Shown one piece after another: positions 16,534-25,275 of a stretch of DNA of 64,000 nt. Both the position numbers and the translations under genes were made by a program. The stretch is from Dietzia alimentaria 72 (GTDB lineage: Bacteria; Actinomycetota; Actinomycetes; Mycobacteriales; Mycobacteriaceae): NCBI RefSeq assembly GCF_000226215.1, contig NZ_AGFF01000008.1:124001-188000 (forward strand). Reading direction: 5' to 3'. Position 1 is the stretch's first letter; each line of letters starts with the position of its first letter. The notes beneath the pieces were generated by a model, which was given only the letters and a program-made list of their open reading frames with translations, was not told the origin of the DNA and made no database searches.

Positions 16534-17343
16534 TCACATGCGGCCGTACCGGGCTCGGACGATTGAGTAGACGCCGTAAAGGCCGATCCCGACGCCGGTG
16601 AGGATCAGCAGGACCCGGCCGAAGGGCTGTTCGCCCACAGTGCGCAGAGCGGAGTCGAGGCCCCCGGCCTTCTCCGGGTCGGCGGTCACCACGGCGGCCA
16701 CGACCAGTCCGCCGAGGATCGTCAGCGCTATACCCTTGGAGATGTAACCGAGTTGGCCCGCGATCACGATGGCCCTGCCGACATTCCCGCCGCCCGTGCG
16801 CTTGAGGTCCTCGACAAACTGCTTGGTCGCCCCTTTGTAGACCTGATAGAGGCCCACTCCGATCAGCACGAGCCCGGCCACCACCACGGCGACCTTGCCG
16901 GGGCCGGAACCGAGTAAACCGGCGGTGGTCCCGGACGCGGTCTGCGAGTCCGAACCGCCGCCGCCGGACGCGAATCGGGCGGTGGTCACCCCGAGCGCGA
17001 GGTACACGGCAGCTTTCGCTCCGGCGGTGGCGCGGTCGCTCATCTCGTCAGAGCCCAGAAACAGCTCTATGACCTGCCACAGCCCGAGGGCCACAAAGGC
17101 CGCCGCCCCCGCCCACAGCAGCGCCTGACCGCCGGGAGCCTCGGAGATCTGTGCGAGCGCGCCGGAGTTGGATGCCTCTTCGCCACCGGATCCCGTGGCG
17201 ATCCGGATCGCGATCCATCCGATCAACAGGTGCATCACGCCGTTCATCACATATCCGGCGCGGGCCAGCCATTCCAGGGCCGGGTGGTCGACGGCAGACC
17301 TGGCGGCATCTCCGACTGAGCGGGAACGTAGCGGCGAGTTCAT
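16534..17343 (-). CDS. DUF1206 membrane protein
   Basis: A 269-residue integral membrane protein made of three repeats of a two-helix unit, the DUF1206 design. Each repeat begins with a motif like WLARAGYVMNGVMHLLIGWIAI, AAVYLALGVTTARFA or GQLGYISKGIALTILGG and ends with a second hydrophobic helix (ALLWAGAAAFVALGLWQVIELF, VVVAGLVLIGVGLYQVYKG, VLLILTGVGIGLYGVYSIV), giving six membrane spans. The function is unknown. The start is the Met after the 12-codon non-homologous extension. A CAGGGT hexamer 6 nt upstream may mark a weak leaderless promoter. Confidence 0.87.
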   Translation of the reverse strand: MNSPLRSRSVGDAARSAVDHPALEWLARAGYVMNGVMHLLIGWIAIRIATGSGGEEASNSGALAQISEAPGGQALLWAGAAAFVALGLWQVIELFLGSDEMSDRATAGAKAAVYLALGVTTARFASGGGGSDSQTASGTTAGLLGSGPGKVAVVVAGLVLIGVGLYQVYKGATKQFVEDLKRTGGGNVGRAIVIAGQLGYISKGIALTILGGLVVAAVVTADPEKAGGLDSALRTVGEQPFGRVLLILTGVGIGLYGVYSIVRARYGRM

Positions 17344-17372
17344 GCCTGAACCCTGCCATGCGGCAGCGGTGG

Positions 17373-17789
17373 CTACCACTCGATCTCGCCGAGCACCTCA
17401 TTTCGACGCCGCAGTTCAGTGGCCCTCAGCTCCGTCTCGCGATGCTTTTCCATGCGGCGACGGGCCTGCTCTGCGAGTGCGTCGGCCTCGACTTCCGCGA
17501 GCAGGAGCTGGAGGCGGTCCTTCTGCTCGCGCAGGGTCTCGACGGAGGTGCCCATGGCGATGAGCTTGCGCGAACCGGCTGAGGCGTGCAGGAACGGATT
17601 GCGCTCGAGGATGAGTCGCGCCTCCTCGGGATCCAAGACCCGGGACAGCTTGAGCATTACCGGGTAGCCCTGACCCTCGCGTGCAGCGTCCTGCTCGTGC
17701 TCGGGGTCCAACGCCGCCGCCACCACTTTGAGTGGGCGGGCCCGGGGAGACGAGCTCCGGAAGTCGATTCCGTCCGCGTCCGTATCCAT
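17373..17789 (-). CDS. Hypothetical protein with C-terminal coiled coil
   Basis: A 138-residue soluble protein I cannot place in a family. It starts MDTDADGIDFRSSSP, has a middle segment with the phrase LKLSRVLDPEEARLILERNPFLHASAG, and ends in about 55 residues of charged helix (EQKDRLQLLLAEVEADALAEQARRRMEKHRETELRATELRRRNEVLGEIEW) likely to form a coiled coil. There is no signal peptide. It lies between glnA1 (with its terminator) and DUF1206 on the same strand, with 29 nt to the next gene. The upstream frame extension was rejected because it runs through the glnA1 terminator region. Confidence 0.65.
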   Translation of the reverse strand: MDTDADGIDFRSSSPRARPLKVVAAALDPEHEQDAAREGQGYPVMLKLSRVLDPEEARLILERNPFLHASAGSRKLIAMGTSVETLREQKDRLQLLLAEVEADALAEQARRRMEKHRETELRATELRRRNEVLGEIEW

Positions 17790-17861
17790 GTTGCCCCGGC
17801 CCCTTCCTGCTGCGCCGACCGGCTGCGAGCTATGCTCTCGTCCGCCGCCTGATCCAACCGT

Positions 17862-17892
17862 AAACGCCCCGGCCGTGGTGGCCGGGGCGTTT
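17862..17892 (-). terminator. Terminator hairpin downstream of glnA1
   Basis: AAACGCCCCGGCC and GGCCGGGGCGTTT form a perfect 13-bp stem around a GTGGT loop, 37 nt beyond the glnA1 stop. Confidence 0.75.
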
Positions 17893-17928
17893 AGGCGATT
17901 CAGGTGATCCGGGCGTACCGGTCCGGGG

Positions 17929-19365
17929 TCAGCAATCGTAGTAGAGCTCGAATTCGTGGGGGTGTGGGCGCAGGGCGATCGGCGCAATCTCGTGATCGCG
18001 CTTGTACGAGATCCAGTTGTCGATCAGGTCCTCGGTGAACACGCCCCCCTCGGTGAGGTACTCGTGGTCTCCCTCGAGACGATCGATGACGGCCCCCAGA
18101 GAGGTTGGTGCCTGCGGGATGTCCGAGGCCTCCTCCGGCGGGAGCTCGTACAGGTCCTTGTCGACCGGGTCCAACGGCTCGATCTTGTTCTTCACGCCGT
18201 CGAGCCCCGCCATCATCATCGCGGCGAACGCGAAATACGGGTTACCTGAGGAATCCGGGCAACGGAACTCGATGCGCTTGGCCTTGGGGTTGTTGCCGGT
18301 GATCGGGATGCGGACACAGGCCGAACGGTTGCGCTGCGAGTACACAAGGTTGATCGGCGCCTCGTAACCGGGCACCAGGCGGTGGTACGAGTTGATGGTG
18401 GGGTTGGTGAACGCCAGCAGCGACGGAGCGTGGTGCAGGATGCCACCGATGTAGTGGCGAGCCATATCTGACAGTCCCGCGTAGCCAGACTCGTCGTGGA
18501 ACAGCGGCTGGCCGTCCTTCCACAGCGACTGGTGGGCGTGCATACCGGACCCGTTGTCACCGAAGAGCGGCTTGGGCATGAACGTGGCCGACTTGCCGTT
18601 CTGCCAGGCGGTGTTCTTGATGATGTACTTGAACAGCTGCACATCATCGGCGGCGTGCAGCAGCGTGTTGAACTTGTAGTTGATCTCCTGCTGGCCGCCC
18701 GTGCCCACCTCGTGGTGCAGGCGCTCGAGTTCGAAGCCGGCGTTGGTGAGGTTGGTCGACATCTCGTCGCGGAGGTCCACGTAATGGTCGTACGGGGCGA
18801 CGGGGAAGTACCCACCCTTGGCCCTGACTTTGTAGCCCAGGTTGGGGGACCCGTCGGCCTCCTGCCTCGCCCCTGTATTCCAGTGGCCGGAGATGGAGTC
18901 GACCTCGTAGAACCCGTGGTTGGTGCCGGAGCCGTAGCGGACGGAATCAAAGACGAAGAACTCTGCCTCGGCGCCAAAGAAGCAGGTGTCGGCGATACCG
19001 GTGGAGATCAGGTATTCCTCCGCCTTACGCGCGACGTTGCGCGGATCGCGGCTGTACGCCTCCCGGGTGAACGGATCGTGGACGAAGCAGCTGATATTGA
19101 GTGTTTTGGCTTTGCGGAAGGGGTCGATCAGCGCGGTCGAGATGTCCGGCAGGAGCATCATGTCCGACTCGTGGATCGACTGGAATCCGCGAATCGACGA
19201 TCCGTCGAATGCCAGACCTTCCTCGATCATGTCCTCGTCGAACGCCGCGGCGGCGATCGTGAAGTGCTGCTCAGCCCCCGGCATGTCGGTGAATCGGATG
19301 TCGATGTACTCGACGCCCTCATCCTTGATGAACTTGATGACCTCATCCGGAGTGGAGAATGCCAC
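17929..19365 (-). CDS. glnA: Glutamine synthetase type I, adenylylation-regulated
   Basis: The main ammonium-assimilating glutamine synthetase (GlnA1, 478 residues, beta subgroup). Motifs seen: the [10 protein letters not shown] start, [37 protein letters not shown] with metal ligands, [17 protein letters not shown] and [10 protein letters not shown]. The adenylylation loop [10 protein letters not shown] puts Tyr406 as the GlnE target. I chose the GTG at the start of [21 protein letters not shown] because it matches family length and is preceded by GAGGAG at 6 nt; the frame extends 9 codons further without homology. A GlnR-type operator lies 79-116 nt upstream and a hairpin terminator follows. 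Confidence 0.97.
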   Translation of the reverse strand: MAFSTPDEVIKFIKDEGVEYIDIRFTDMPGAEQHFTIAAAAFDEDMIEEGLAFDGSSIRGFQSIHESDMMLLPDISTALIDPFRKAKTLNISCFVHDPFTREAYSRDPRNVARKAEEYLISTGIADTCFFGAEAEFFVFDSVRYGSGTNHGFYEVDSISGHWNTGARQEADGSPNLGYKVRAKGGYFPVAPYDHYVDLRDEMSTNLTNAGFELERLHHEVGTGGQQEINYKFNTLLHAADDVQLFKYIIKNTAWQNGKSATFMPKPLFGDNGSGMHAHQSLWKDGQPLFHDESGYAGLSDMARHYIGGILHHAPSLLAFTNPTINSYHRLVPGYEAPINLVYSQRNRSACVRIPITGNNPKAKRIEFRCPDSSGNPYFAFAAMMMAGLDGVKNKIEPLDPVDKDLYELPPEEASDIPQAPTSLGAVIDRLEGDHEYLTEGGVFTEDLIDNWISYKRDHEIAPIALRPHPHEFELYYDC

Positions 19366-19443
19366 GATTCGCTCCTCGTCTCTGAAGTGCAACGGAAAAC
19401 CTGTGTCTTCCGTCGTGCGGTGACCTCACGATATGGGCGAGGT

Positions 19444-19481
19444 GTTGCCCGGCCGTCAAGCGGATGTTTCGTCGGTGTTAC
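19444..19481 (-). promoter_or_regulatory. GlnR-type operator upstream of glnA1
   Basis: Read on the minus strand towards glnA1, the sequence is GTAAC-n6-GAAAC-n6-TTGAC-n6-GCAAC. This fits the actinobacterial GlnR consensus gTnAC-n6-GaAAc twice in a row, the two-box form needed for strong binding. The first pair is perfect; the second has one mismatch per half-site. It implies transcriptional nitrogen control of glnA1 by a GlnR-family regulator, in contrast to AmtR control in Corynebacterium. Confidence 0.75.
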
Positions 19482-19570
19482 GCGGCGGGCCGGGGGTGTC
19501 CCTCCCAATGGGGCAAGCCTAGTAGCCCGGGGTGCGCCACCGCTGACATGGGGAGCGGAACGTCGCGGGC

Positions 19571-19576
19571 TACCCT
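19571..19576 (+). promoter_or_regulatory. -10 TACCCT, leaderless start of RDD gene
   Basis: TACCCT ends exactly 7 nt before the ATG of the RDD protein gene and there is no Shine-Dalgarno. Confidence 0.55.
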
Positions 19577-19583
19577 TGGTGGT

Positions 19584-20072
19584 ATGCGTGAAGTAGCGGG
19601 ATCGTGGCTTTCCGGACCCACCTCGGCGGGTGGCGGAGTGGAGCAGGCGTACAAGGGCGAGAGACTGGGACTGCCGCAGTACGGCGAGGGCTCGCTGGCG
19701 CCTCTGGGGGTTCGGTTTGGAGCGCTGATCGTGGACTGGCTCCTCGCCTACGCCGTGGTAGGGCTGGTGGTGACACTAGGCGGTCCACAACTGCTCGGTG
19801 GTGACTCGTTTGCCGGAGTCTCCAGCTGGGCGGTACCGGTGGTCTGGGGCGCCGCGGGTGCAGTCTGCGTGTGGCTGTTCGCGCAGACTCCGGGTCAGGC
19901 CATCGTCGGCATCGGGACTGCTCGCATTGACGCGGAGGAGCGGGTGGGAGCAGGACGCGCGGTAGTCCGGGTCCTGTTCATCTTCTTCCTGCTTCCCCCG
20001 CTGATCCAGGACGAGGACGGCCGCGGAATGCACGACCGGGCCACGGGAACGGCACTCATCCGCACCCGCTGA
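19584..20072 (+). CDS. RDD family membrane protein
   Basis: A 162-residue membrane protein of the RDD family. After a soluble N-terminus (about 40 residues) come VRFGALIVDWLLAYAVVGLVVTL, where the family's Arg and Asp pair sits in the first helix, a second helix (SWAVPVVWGAAGAVCVWLFA), the motif QTPGQAIVGI and a third helix (RVLFIFFLLPPLI) ending in DEDGRGMHDRATGTALIRTR. Some RDD proteins act as Na+(Li+)/H+ antiporters; for this actinobacterial type (Rv2219A-like) the role is unknown. It diverges from glnA1 across the shared regulatory region. Confidence 0.88.
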   Translation: MREVAGSWLSGPTSAGGGVEQAYKGERLGLPQYGEGSLAPLGVRFGALIVDWLLAYAVVGLVVTLGGPQLLGGDSFAGVSSWAVPVVWGAAGAVCVWLFAQTPGQAIVGIGTARIDAEERVGAGRAVVRVLFIFFLLPPLIQDEDGRGMHDRATGTALIRTR

Positions 20073-20093
20073 CGGTCATCGAGCCGGAGGTGA

Positions 20094-20849
20094 TCAGCCG
20101 CGGCGACGAGCGCTTCGCTGGATGTTGCGGACTTTCGCACCCTTGGGAATCGGCCCCTTGGGCATCTGGTTCTGCAGCCCGGTCTTGGTGGACAGCGCCC
20201 GCAGTCGGGTGTCCAGAGCATCAACCTTCTGCCGACTGATGTTCATCGGGTAGCGGGTCAGACGGCGGGTGAGCTTGCGTAGCGGCACCTGCTCGGGGGT
20301 CGCGCCCTCCTCGTCACCCACGATCAACTCGTAGATCGGGGTGTCGCCCACAACGCGGGCGATCTTCTTCTTCTGCTGCGAGATGAGCGGCTTGAGCCGG
20401 TGTGGCTGGCCCTCACCGACCAGCACGATGCCGCACCGACCCACGACCATGTGTACGGCGTCGAAGCTCGTGGTGGCGGCGACCGCCTGGTTGACCCGCC
20501 AGCCGGAGCGCAGCTGGTCGAGGGCCCACGCGGCTGCACCCGGCTGTCCCTCGGCCTTGCCGAACACTGTGTTCTGCACGCGGCGGGAGAAGATGAACAT
20601 CGCCGCCATCAAGCCGACGAGCAACCCGAGCGGAAGCATCCACCACTGGCCGCCCCACAGTGAACCGATGAAGAAGAACACCACGATCGAGAGCACGACC
20701 GCACCGATCAACAGTGGCCAGAGGAGCTTGTCCTCCTGGGACTGGATCTTCAACGCCTGCCACATCTGGCCGCGTTGTTCCTTGCCCGCCGCCCGTCGTG
20801 CGGCCCGGGCCGTCTTCTTGTCCGCCTTGCTGACCTCGCTCTTCGCCAT
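20094..20849 (-). CDS. DUF4191 membrane protein
   Basis: A 251-residue protein of the DUF4191 family (Rv2219-like). The N-terminal 30 residues are very basic (KADKKTARAARRAAGKEQRGQ), followed by two adjacent membrane helices (about 47-67 LLWPLLIGAVVLSIVVFFFIG and 74-94 WWMLPLGLLVGLMAAMFIFS). The remaining cytosolic domain includes AAWALDQLRSGWRVNQAVAATTSFDAVHMVVGRCGIVLVGEG. Function is not established. The ATG has TATCCT 7 nt upstream and no Shine-Dalgarno; a frame extension of 65 codons upstream overlaps lipA and was rejected. It lies just downstream of lipA as in mycobacteria. Confidence 0.88.
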   Translation of the reverse strand: MAKSEVSKADKKTARAARRAAGKEQRGQMWQALKIQSQEDKLLWPLLIGAVVLSIVVFFFIGSLWGGQWWMLPLGLLVGLMAAMFIFSRRVQNTVFGKAEGQPGAAAWALDQLRSGWRVNQAVAATTSFDAVHMVVGRCGIVLVGEGQPHRLKPLISQQKKKIARVVGDTPIYELIVGDEEGATPEQVPLRKLTRRLTRYPMNISRQKVDALDTRLRALSTKTGLQNQMPKGPIPKGAKVRNIQRSARRRG

Positions 20850-20856
20850 GCCGATC

Positions 20857-20862
20857 AGGATA
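20857..20862 (-). promoter_or_regulatory. -10 TATCCT, leaderless start of DUF4191 gene
   Basis: TATCCT on the minus strand ends 7 nt before the ATG; no Shine-Dalgarno. Confidence 0.55.
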
Positions 20863-20895
20863 CGTGGCACCGGCCCTTGTCCGGGAACCGCGGGG

Positions 20896-21906
20896 TCAGG
20901 CGCGGGTGCGCGCGAGGACGCTCGAGGCTTCCTGAGAAGCAGCTCCGCCGGTCTTGAGCTGAGCGAGGTGCTCCGGAACTTCCTGTCCGCGATGGTCGAG
21001 CGCCTGCACGTAGAGACGGCCGGCGCGGTACGAGGACCGGACAAGCGGGCCGGCCATCACACCGGCGAACCCGATCTCACGTGCCTGGTCGGATAGTTCC
21101 ACGAACTCCTCGGGCTTGACCCAGCGGTCGATCGGATGGTGCAACGGGCTGGGCCGCAGGTATTGCGTGATCGTGAGGATGTCGCACCCCGCCGAGTGCA
21201 GATCCTTCATCGCGTCCACGATCTCCTCGGAGGTCTCGCCCATGCCGAGGATGAGGTTGGACTTGGTCACCAGACCGAAGTCACGGGCCGCGCGGATCAC
21301 ATCGAGAGATCGATCGAACCGGAACGCGGGCCGGATCCGCTTGAAGATCCGCGGGACGGTCTCCAGGTTGTGTGCCAGCACCTCGGGGCGTGACTCGAAC
21401 ACCTCGGCCAACTGGTCGGGGTTTCCGTTGAAGTCGGGGATGAGGTTCTCCACCCCTGTGTTGGGGTTGAGTTCGTGGATCTTGCGGACGGTCTCCGCGT
21501 ACAGCCACGCGCCGCCGTCGGCGAGGTCGTCACGTGCCACACCGGTGATGGTCGAATAACGAAGACCCATCTCGCGAACAGACTCGGCCACCCGCCGGGG
21601 CTCGTCACGGTCTAGCGCCGTGGGTTTGCCGGTGTCGATCTGACAGAAGTCACAACGGCGGGTGCACTGTTCGCCACCGATGAGGAAGGTGGCCTCCCGG
21701 TCTTCCCAACATTCGTAGATGTTGGGACATCCGGCCTCCTCGCACACGGTGTGAAGGCCGCCGGTCTTGACCAGACTCTTGAGTTCCTTGTACTCGGGCC
21801 CCATGGTTGCCCGCGTCCGTATCCACGATGGTTTGCGTTCGATCGGCGTCTCGGCGTTACGTGCCTCGATACGAAGCAGTTTGCGGCCCTCGGGTGTCAC
21901 AGTCAC
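20896..21906 (-). CDS. lipA: Lipoyl synthase
   Basis: A radical-SAM enzyme (336 residues) that inserts two sulfurs into protein-bound octanoyl groups. The auxiliary cluster Cys are in [12 protein letters not shown] and the SAM-binding cluster is [15 protein letters not shown], the [13 protein letters not shown] motif and the C-terminal [10 protein letters not shown] (Arg-Ser-Ser-Tyr) are also as expected. The GTG start has TAGGCT 7 nt upstream and no Shine-Dalgarno. It follows lipB on the same strand after 21 nt. Together with the neighbouring lipoylated E2 it forms a lipoate synthesis block. Confidence 0.97.
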   Translation of the reverse strand: MTVTPEGRKLLRIEARNAETPIERKPSWIRTRATMGPEYKELKSLVKTGGLHTVCEEAGCPNIYECWEDREATFLIGGEQCTRRCDFCQIDTGKPTALDRDEPRRVAESVREMGLRYSTITGVARDDLADGGAWLYAETVRKIHELNPNTGVENLIPDFNGNPDQLAEVFESRPEVLAHNLETVPRIFKRIRPAFRFDRSLDVIRAARDFGLVTKSNLILGMGETSEEIVDAMKDLHSAGCDILTITQYLRPSPLHHPIDRWVKPEEFVELSDQAREIGFAGVMAGPLVRSSYRAGRLYVQALDHRGQEVPEHLAQLKTGGAASQEASSVLARTRA

Positions 21907-21913
21907 GCCTGTC

Positions 21914-21919
21914 AGCCTA
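21914..21919 (-). promoter_or_regulatory. -10 TAGGCT, leaderless start of lipA
   Basis: TAGGCT sits in the 21-nt gap between lipB and lipA and ends 7 nt before the lipA GTG. It suggests lipA has its own leaderless transcript in addition to readthrough from lipB. Confidence 0.5.
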
Positions 21920-21927
21920 CGCGCGAA

Positions 21928-22605
21928 TCACGAGACGGGCAGCGTGCCGTCGAGGGCCTCCACCAGGTCGGAGGAAACCTGGTCCAGTACGTCGGACACG
22001 GTCACCGTCCGACCGAGCTCCGCGCTGAGCGAGGTGACACCGGCGTCAACGATCCCGCACGGCACGATCCGTGAGAATGCGCCGAGGTCGCAGTCGCAGT
22101 TAAGTGAAAATCCGTGCATTGTCACGCCTCGCTGGACTCGGATGCCGATCGCGGCGATCTTCCGCTCGGGGCGCCCGCCGGAGGCCGCGCACCACACCCC
22201 CGACCGGCCTTCGACCCGGCCGGCCTCAACCCCGAAATGGGCGCAGGTGGCGATGAGCGCCTGCTCCACTCTGCGGACGTATTCGACCACGTCGATCGGG
22301 TCCGTCAGCGCGATGATGGGGTAGCCAACGAGTTGTCCGGGGCCGTGCCAGGTGATCCGACCGCCACGGTCCACGTCCACCACAGGCGTGCCGTCCGTGG
22401 GACGGTCCCCGGGCTCCGTGCGCTTGCCCGCCGTGTACGTGGCGGGGTGCTCGAGCAACAGGACGGTGTCCCCGCGGACGCCGTCCGCGCGCTCCTGCGC
22501 GAGGGTGCGCTGCAATTCCCAGGCGGGCGTGTACTCGACCGCGCCGAGCCGACGGATTTTCGGGGCGGTTGGATCCTGGCGCAGGGACTGACCGTGGTGC
22601 GACAT
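21928..22605 (-). CDS. lipB: Lipoyl(octanoyl) transferase
   Basis: LipB (225 residues) moves the octanoyl group from acyl carrier protein to lipoyl-domain lysines, supplying the substrate for LipA. Seen are [14 protein letters not shown], the [18 protein letters not shown] motif, GRSGVWC, the catalytic Lys in [11 protein letters not shown] (Lys of the Cys/Lys dyad), [11 protein letters not shown] and the catalytic Cys in IVPCGI. The start ATG is 7 nt after TAGTCT, with no Shine-Dalgarno. Confidence 0.96.
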   Translation of the reverse strand: MSHHGQSLRQDPTAPKIRRLGAVEYTPAWELQRTLAQERADGVRGDTVLLLEHPATYTAGKRTEPGDRPTDGTPVVDVDRGGRITWHGPGQLVGYPIIALTDPIDVVEYVRRVEQALIATCAHFGVEAGRVEGRSGVWCAASGGRPERKIAAIGIRVQRGVTMHGFSLNCDCDLGAFSRIVPCGIVDAGVTSLSAELGRTVTVSDVLDQVSSDLVEALDGTLPVS

Positions 22606-22612
22606 GCGATCC

Positions 22613-22618
22613 AGACTA
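22613..22618 (-). promoter_or_regulatory. -10 TAGTCT, leaderless start of lipB
   Basis: TAGTCT on the minus strand ends 7 nt before the lipB ATG. Confidence 0.55.
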
Positions 22619-22643
22619 GGCCGATTGCTCGGCGGACGACGAC

Positions 22644-22672
22644 GGGGCGCCCTCCCGGTAGGAGAGCGCCCC
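22644..22672 (-). terminator. Terminator hairpin after dihydrolipoamide acyltransferase gene
   Basis: GGGGCGC and GCGCCCC enclose a partly paired CCTCC/GGAGA inner stem with a CGGTA loop, directly beyond the stop of the E2 gene. There is no T-tract. Confidence 0.5.
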
Positions 22673-22690
22673 GCCTGTGACGGCCGGCGA

Positions 22691-24556
22691 TTACAGCCCG
22701 AGGTCGCCCTCGAACTCCGCCTTCTCCAGCCGATCCTTGACCGTGGTCAGGAAGCGGCCGGCGTCCGCGCCGTCGATCAATCGATGGTCGTACGTCATGG
22801 GCATGAACCCCATGGACCGGATGGCGATCGACTCGCCCTCGTCATCTGTGTCCACCACGGGGCGACGCACGATCGCACCGGTGCCCAGCATCGCCGCCTG
22901 CGGCGGGACGAGGATCGGGGTGTCGAAGAGCGCGCCCTCGCTCCCGATATTGGTGATGGTGAACGTGCCACCCGAGAGATCGTCCGGCGTGAGCTTGGAC
23001 GAGCGTGCTCGATCCGCCAAGTCGATGATCGCCTTGGTCAGAGCAGGAATATCCATGTCCTGGGCGTTCTTGATGACAGGAGAGAGCAGCCCGGCTTCGG
23101 TGTCCACGGCGATGCCGAGGTTCACCTCACCGTGGTAGGTGATCTCGTTGGCGTCCTCGTCGTAGGACGCGTTGACGTTCGGATGCGAAACCAGGGCCTC
23201 GACCACAGCCTTCGCGTAGAACGGCAGGTAGGTGAGCTTGACGCCGTGCTTGTCGGCGAACTGCTCCTTGACCTGGCCACGGAGCAGCGCCACGCGGGTC
23301 ATGTCCACCTCGAAGACCTGGGTGAGCTGAGCGCTTGTCTGCAGCGAATCCCGGGTGATACGAGCCGTGACCTTGCGGATACGGTTCGCCTTCTTAGTTG
23401 TTCCACGCAGCTCGGCGAGCTCGGGCCGCACGCCAGCAGTGGACGGGCCGCCGGAGGTGGGGGCCTTCTTCTCGGCGGGAGCCTCGGGGCTGCTTTCCGC
23501 ACCGGAGCCCTCGGCCGCGGCCAGCACGTCCTGCTTGCGGATGCGTCCACCGATACCGGTGCCCTTGATCGAGTCCAGGTCCACGCCGTGTTCCTGCGCC
23601 AGCTTGCGCACCAGCGGAGTCACGTACGGCGAGGTGCCGGCCTTGGCGGCAGCGGCGGGTTCGGCCCGCTTCTGCACGCCGGACCCGGAGGGCTTCGAGC
23701 TGTCAGCCTTCGCCTTTGCCTTGTCCGCGGACTTCTTCTCCTGCTCCGGTGTGTCGCCGGCTTTGTCGGCTTGCTTGTCGTCGCCGGCCGCGTCGGTGGC
23801 GTCACCCTGGGCCCGTTCGGACCTCGCGGAGGATTCTTCCTTCTCGGTCGTCTCCGCTGGCTCGTCGTTGTCGTCGGTGTCGGAGTCGTCGGAGTTGGAG
23901 TCGTCCCCGGAGCCGTCGCCGATTACTGCGAGGGTGGCGCCGACGTCGACGGTCTCGTCTTCTTCGGCGACGATCTTCTGGATGGTGCCGGCGACGGGGG
24001 AGGGGATCTCGGTGTCGACCTTATCGGTGGAGACCTCGAGTAGGGGTTCGTCGATCTCGACGGTGTCGCCGACGGCCTTGAGCCATTTGGTGATGGTGCC
24101 CTCGGTGACGGATTCGCCGAGTTCGGGCATGGTCACGTCGGTGCCCTTGCCGCCTCCGGAGCTGCCGGAGGACTTCTTGGGCGGGGCGGGCTCGTCCTCA
24201 GCGGGCTCGTCGGCGGAATCGTCGTCGGACGGTGCTTCGTCGGCCTCGTCGGCTTCTGCCTCGGGCTCATCCTGCTCAGCGGAGGAGTCGGAGTCGTCGG
24301 AGCTGGAGTCGTCCCCGGAGCCGTCGTCGATGATCGCGAGTTCTCCGCCGATCTCGACGGTCTCGTCTTCTTCGGCGACGATCTTCTTCAGGGTTCCCGC
24401 GGCGGGGGAGGGGATCTCGGTGTCGACCTTGTCGGTCGAGACCTCAAGCAAGGGCTCGTCGACCTCGACCGTGTCCCCCTCCTTTTTGAGCCAGCGGGTG
24501 ACTGTCCCCTCGCTGACGGATTCACCGAGAGCCGGCATCTGTACGGAGAAGGCCAT
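22691..24556 (-). CDS. sucB: Dihydrolipoamide acyltransferase, E2 component (two lipoyl domains)
   Basis: A 621-residue E2 protein of the pyruvate/2-oxoglutarate dehydrogenase complexes (Rv2215/DlaT-like). Lipoyl domain 1 covers about residues 2-77 (lipoyl Lys43 in STDKVDTE) and lipoyl domain 2 about 139-213 (Lys179). Both are followed by very acidic Asp/Ser linkers. The E1/E3-binding domain is at about 310-347 ([28 protein letters not shown]). The catalytic domain ends with [14 protein letters not shown] (active-site His and Asp). The start has GAGGAG upstream. In mycobacteria the single E2 serves PDH. lipB and lipA lie immediately downstream, matching its need for lipoate. Confidence 0.95.
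   Translation of the reverse strand: MAFSVQMPALGESVSEGTVTRWLKKEGDTVEVDEPLLEVSTDKVDTEIPSPAAGTLKKIVAEEDETVEIGGELAIIDDGSGDDSSSDDSDSSAEQDEPEAEADEADEAPSDDDSADEPAEDEPAPPKKSSGSSGGGKGTDVTMPELGESVTEGTITKWLKAVGDTVEIDEPLLEVSTDKVDTEIPSPVAGTIQKIVAEEDETVDVGATLAVIGDGSGDDSNSDDSDTDDNDEPAETTEKEESSARSERAQGDATDAAGDDKQADKAGDTPEQEKKSADKAKAKADSSKPSGSGVQKRAEPAAAAKAGTSPYVTPLVRKLAQEHGVDLDSIKGTGIGGRIRKQDVLAAAEGSGAESSPEAPAEKKAPTSGGPSTAGVRPELAELRGTTKKANRIRKVTARITRDSLQTSAQLTQVFEVDMTRVALLRGQVKEQFADKHGVKLTYLPFYAKAVVEALVSHPNVNASYDEDANEITYHGEVNLGIAVDTEAGLLSPVIKNAQDMDIPALTKAIIDLADRARSSKLTPDDLSGGTFTITNIGSEGALFDTPILVPPQAAMLGTGAIVRRPVVDTDDEGESIAIRSMGFMPMTYDHRLIDGADAGRFLTTVKDRLEKAEFEGDLGL
23888..24136 (-). repeat. Lipoyl-domain repeat, copy 2
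   Basis: Codes for the second lipoyl domain and the start of its acidic linker. It aligns with copy 1 at a constant offset of 408 nt (136 codons) and shares long exact runs, such as the block around 23948-23976 and the one coding for [10 protein letters not shown]. Confidence 0.85.
24296..24544 (-). repeat. Lipoyl-domain repeat, copy 1
   Basis: Codes for the first lipoyl domain and linker; similar to copy 2 at nucleotide level including the GGAGTCGTCCCCGGAGCCGT linker segment. Confidence 0.85.
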
Positions 24557-24871
24557 GGTGTTGTGACTCCTCGAGAGTGTGTCTGCGCCGTCCCCGGCGC
24601 GGTCAGCGCCCGCGGTGAGCGGCGTCATTTATTGGGCAACTATCTGTTCGTCGAACCATCCGGGACGGGCCGCGGTGGCGTACCTCACGGGTGATCGTCG
24701 TCCATTGTGCCCTCTGCCACTGGTCGGTGTCGGAGGACGCCCCGATCCGGTGCCGGGCCGGAGCGCGAACGTACCGGTGATCGTGCACGAACATCGTTAC
24801 CGGCGCTCGGTAGAATCGCAGCGCATGATCGGCCCCACCCCGGACGGGGGGCCGATGGGAGGAGAACGACG
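24557..24871. other. Divergent intergenic region, E2 gene / hypothetical gene
   Basis: About 315 nt without a supported gene. Several overlapping frames on both strands are open but have no domain-like character. The stretch around 24620-24660 is the AT-richest of the surroundings (reading CAATAAAT on the minus strand) and may hold the promoter of the E2 gene. A GAGG-type Shine-Dalgarno for the plus-strand gene closes the region. Confidence 0.5.
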
Positions 24872-25237
24872 GTGGGGATACGCGACCTTTTCGGCCTTCG
24901 GGGTCCCCGCATACCCGCGGACCCAGCCGACCTCGACCACTTTCGCCGGTGGTGCCGCACTCGGGTGGGGGTGGAGGCGTTTCTGGAACCCGAGACACTC
25001 GTCTCTGTTCCCGGACTGTGCCTGGTGGCGTTCGACGGTGAGTGGACGCGGCGTCCCGTCGGGGATGTGCGAACAGCGCGCAAGATCGCGGCCGAACTGA
25101 AGATTCCCCTCGTGGACGCGGCGGTCTACGGCTACCCGCAACGGATGCGCGATTACGAAGAGGTCCGCATCAAGCGGGAGAGACGCGAAAGCGCCCGCCG
25201 GCTCCGCGAACGGATTCGCGAAGCAGACGGGCGCTAG
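24872..25237 (+). CDS. Conserved hypothetical protein
   Basis: A 121-residue protein with no family I can name. It begins VGIRDLFGLRG and has the block FLEPETLVSVPGLCLVAFDGEWTRRPVG, then an alpha/beta stretch TARKIAAELKIPLVDAAVYGYPQRMRDY and a highly charged C-terminal helix (EEVRIKRERRESARRLRERIREADGR). The GTG start is set by GGGAGGAGA 7-15 nt upstream; the longer open frame reads through the intergenic region. It ends 38 nt before the convergent aminopeptidase gene. I recall related short proteins next to pepB in corynebacteria, but cannot verify this. Confidence 0.7.
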   Translation: MGIRDLFGLRGPRIPADPADLDHFRRWCRTRVGVEAFLEPETLVSVPGLCLVAFDGEWTRRPVGDVRTARKIAAELKIPLVDAAVYGYPQRMRDYEEVRIKRERRESARRLRERIREADGR

Positions 25238-25275
25238 CGGACCAGCCGGGCGGAGAACTGAACCGACGAGGCGGC

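Noticed and set aside
18496-19596. 366-codon plus-strand frame opposite glnA1
   Set aside because: It lies antisense to glutamine synthetase and runs through the GlnR operator region; no domain recognised.
22604-24043. 479-codon plus-strand frame opposite the E2 gene
   Set aside because: Composition reflects the complement of the E2 coding sequence (Val/Gly/Leu low-complexity from Asp/Ser linkers); the opposite strand encodes all E2 motifs.
24603-24998. Open frames on both strands in the E2/hypothetical intergenic region
   Set aside because: Multiple overlapping frames without ribosome sites or family features; none outranks the GTG start with GGGAGGAGA at 24872.
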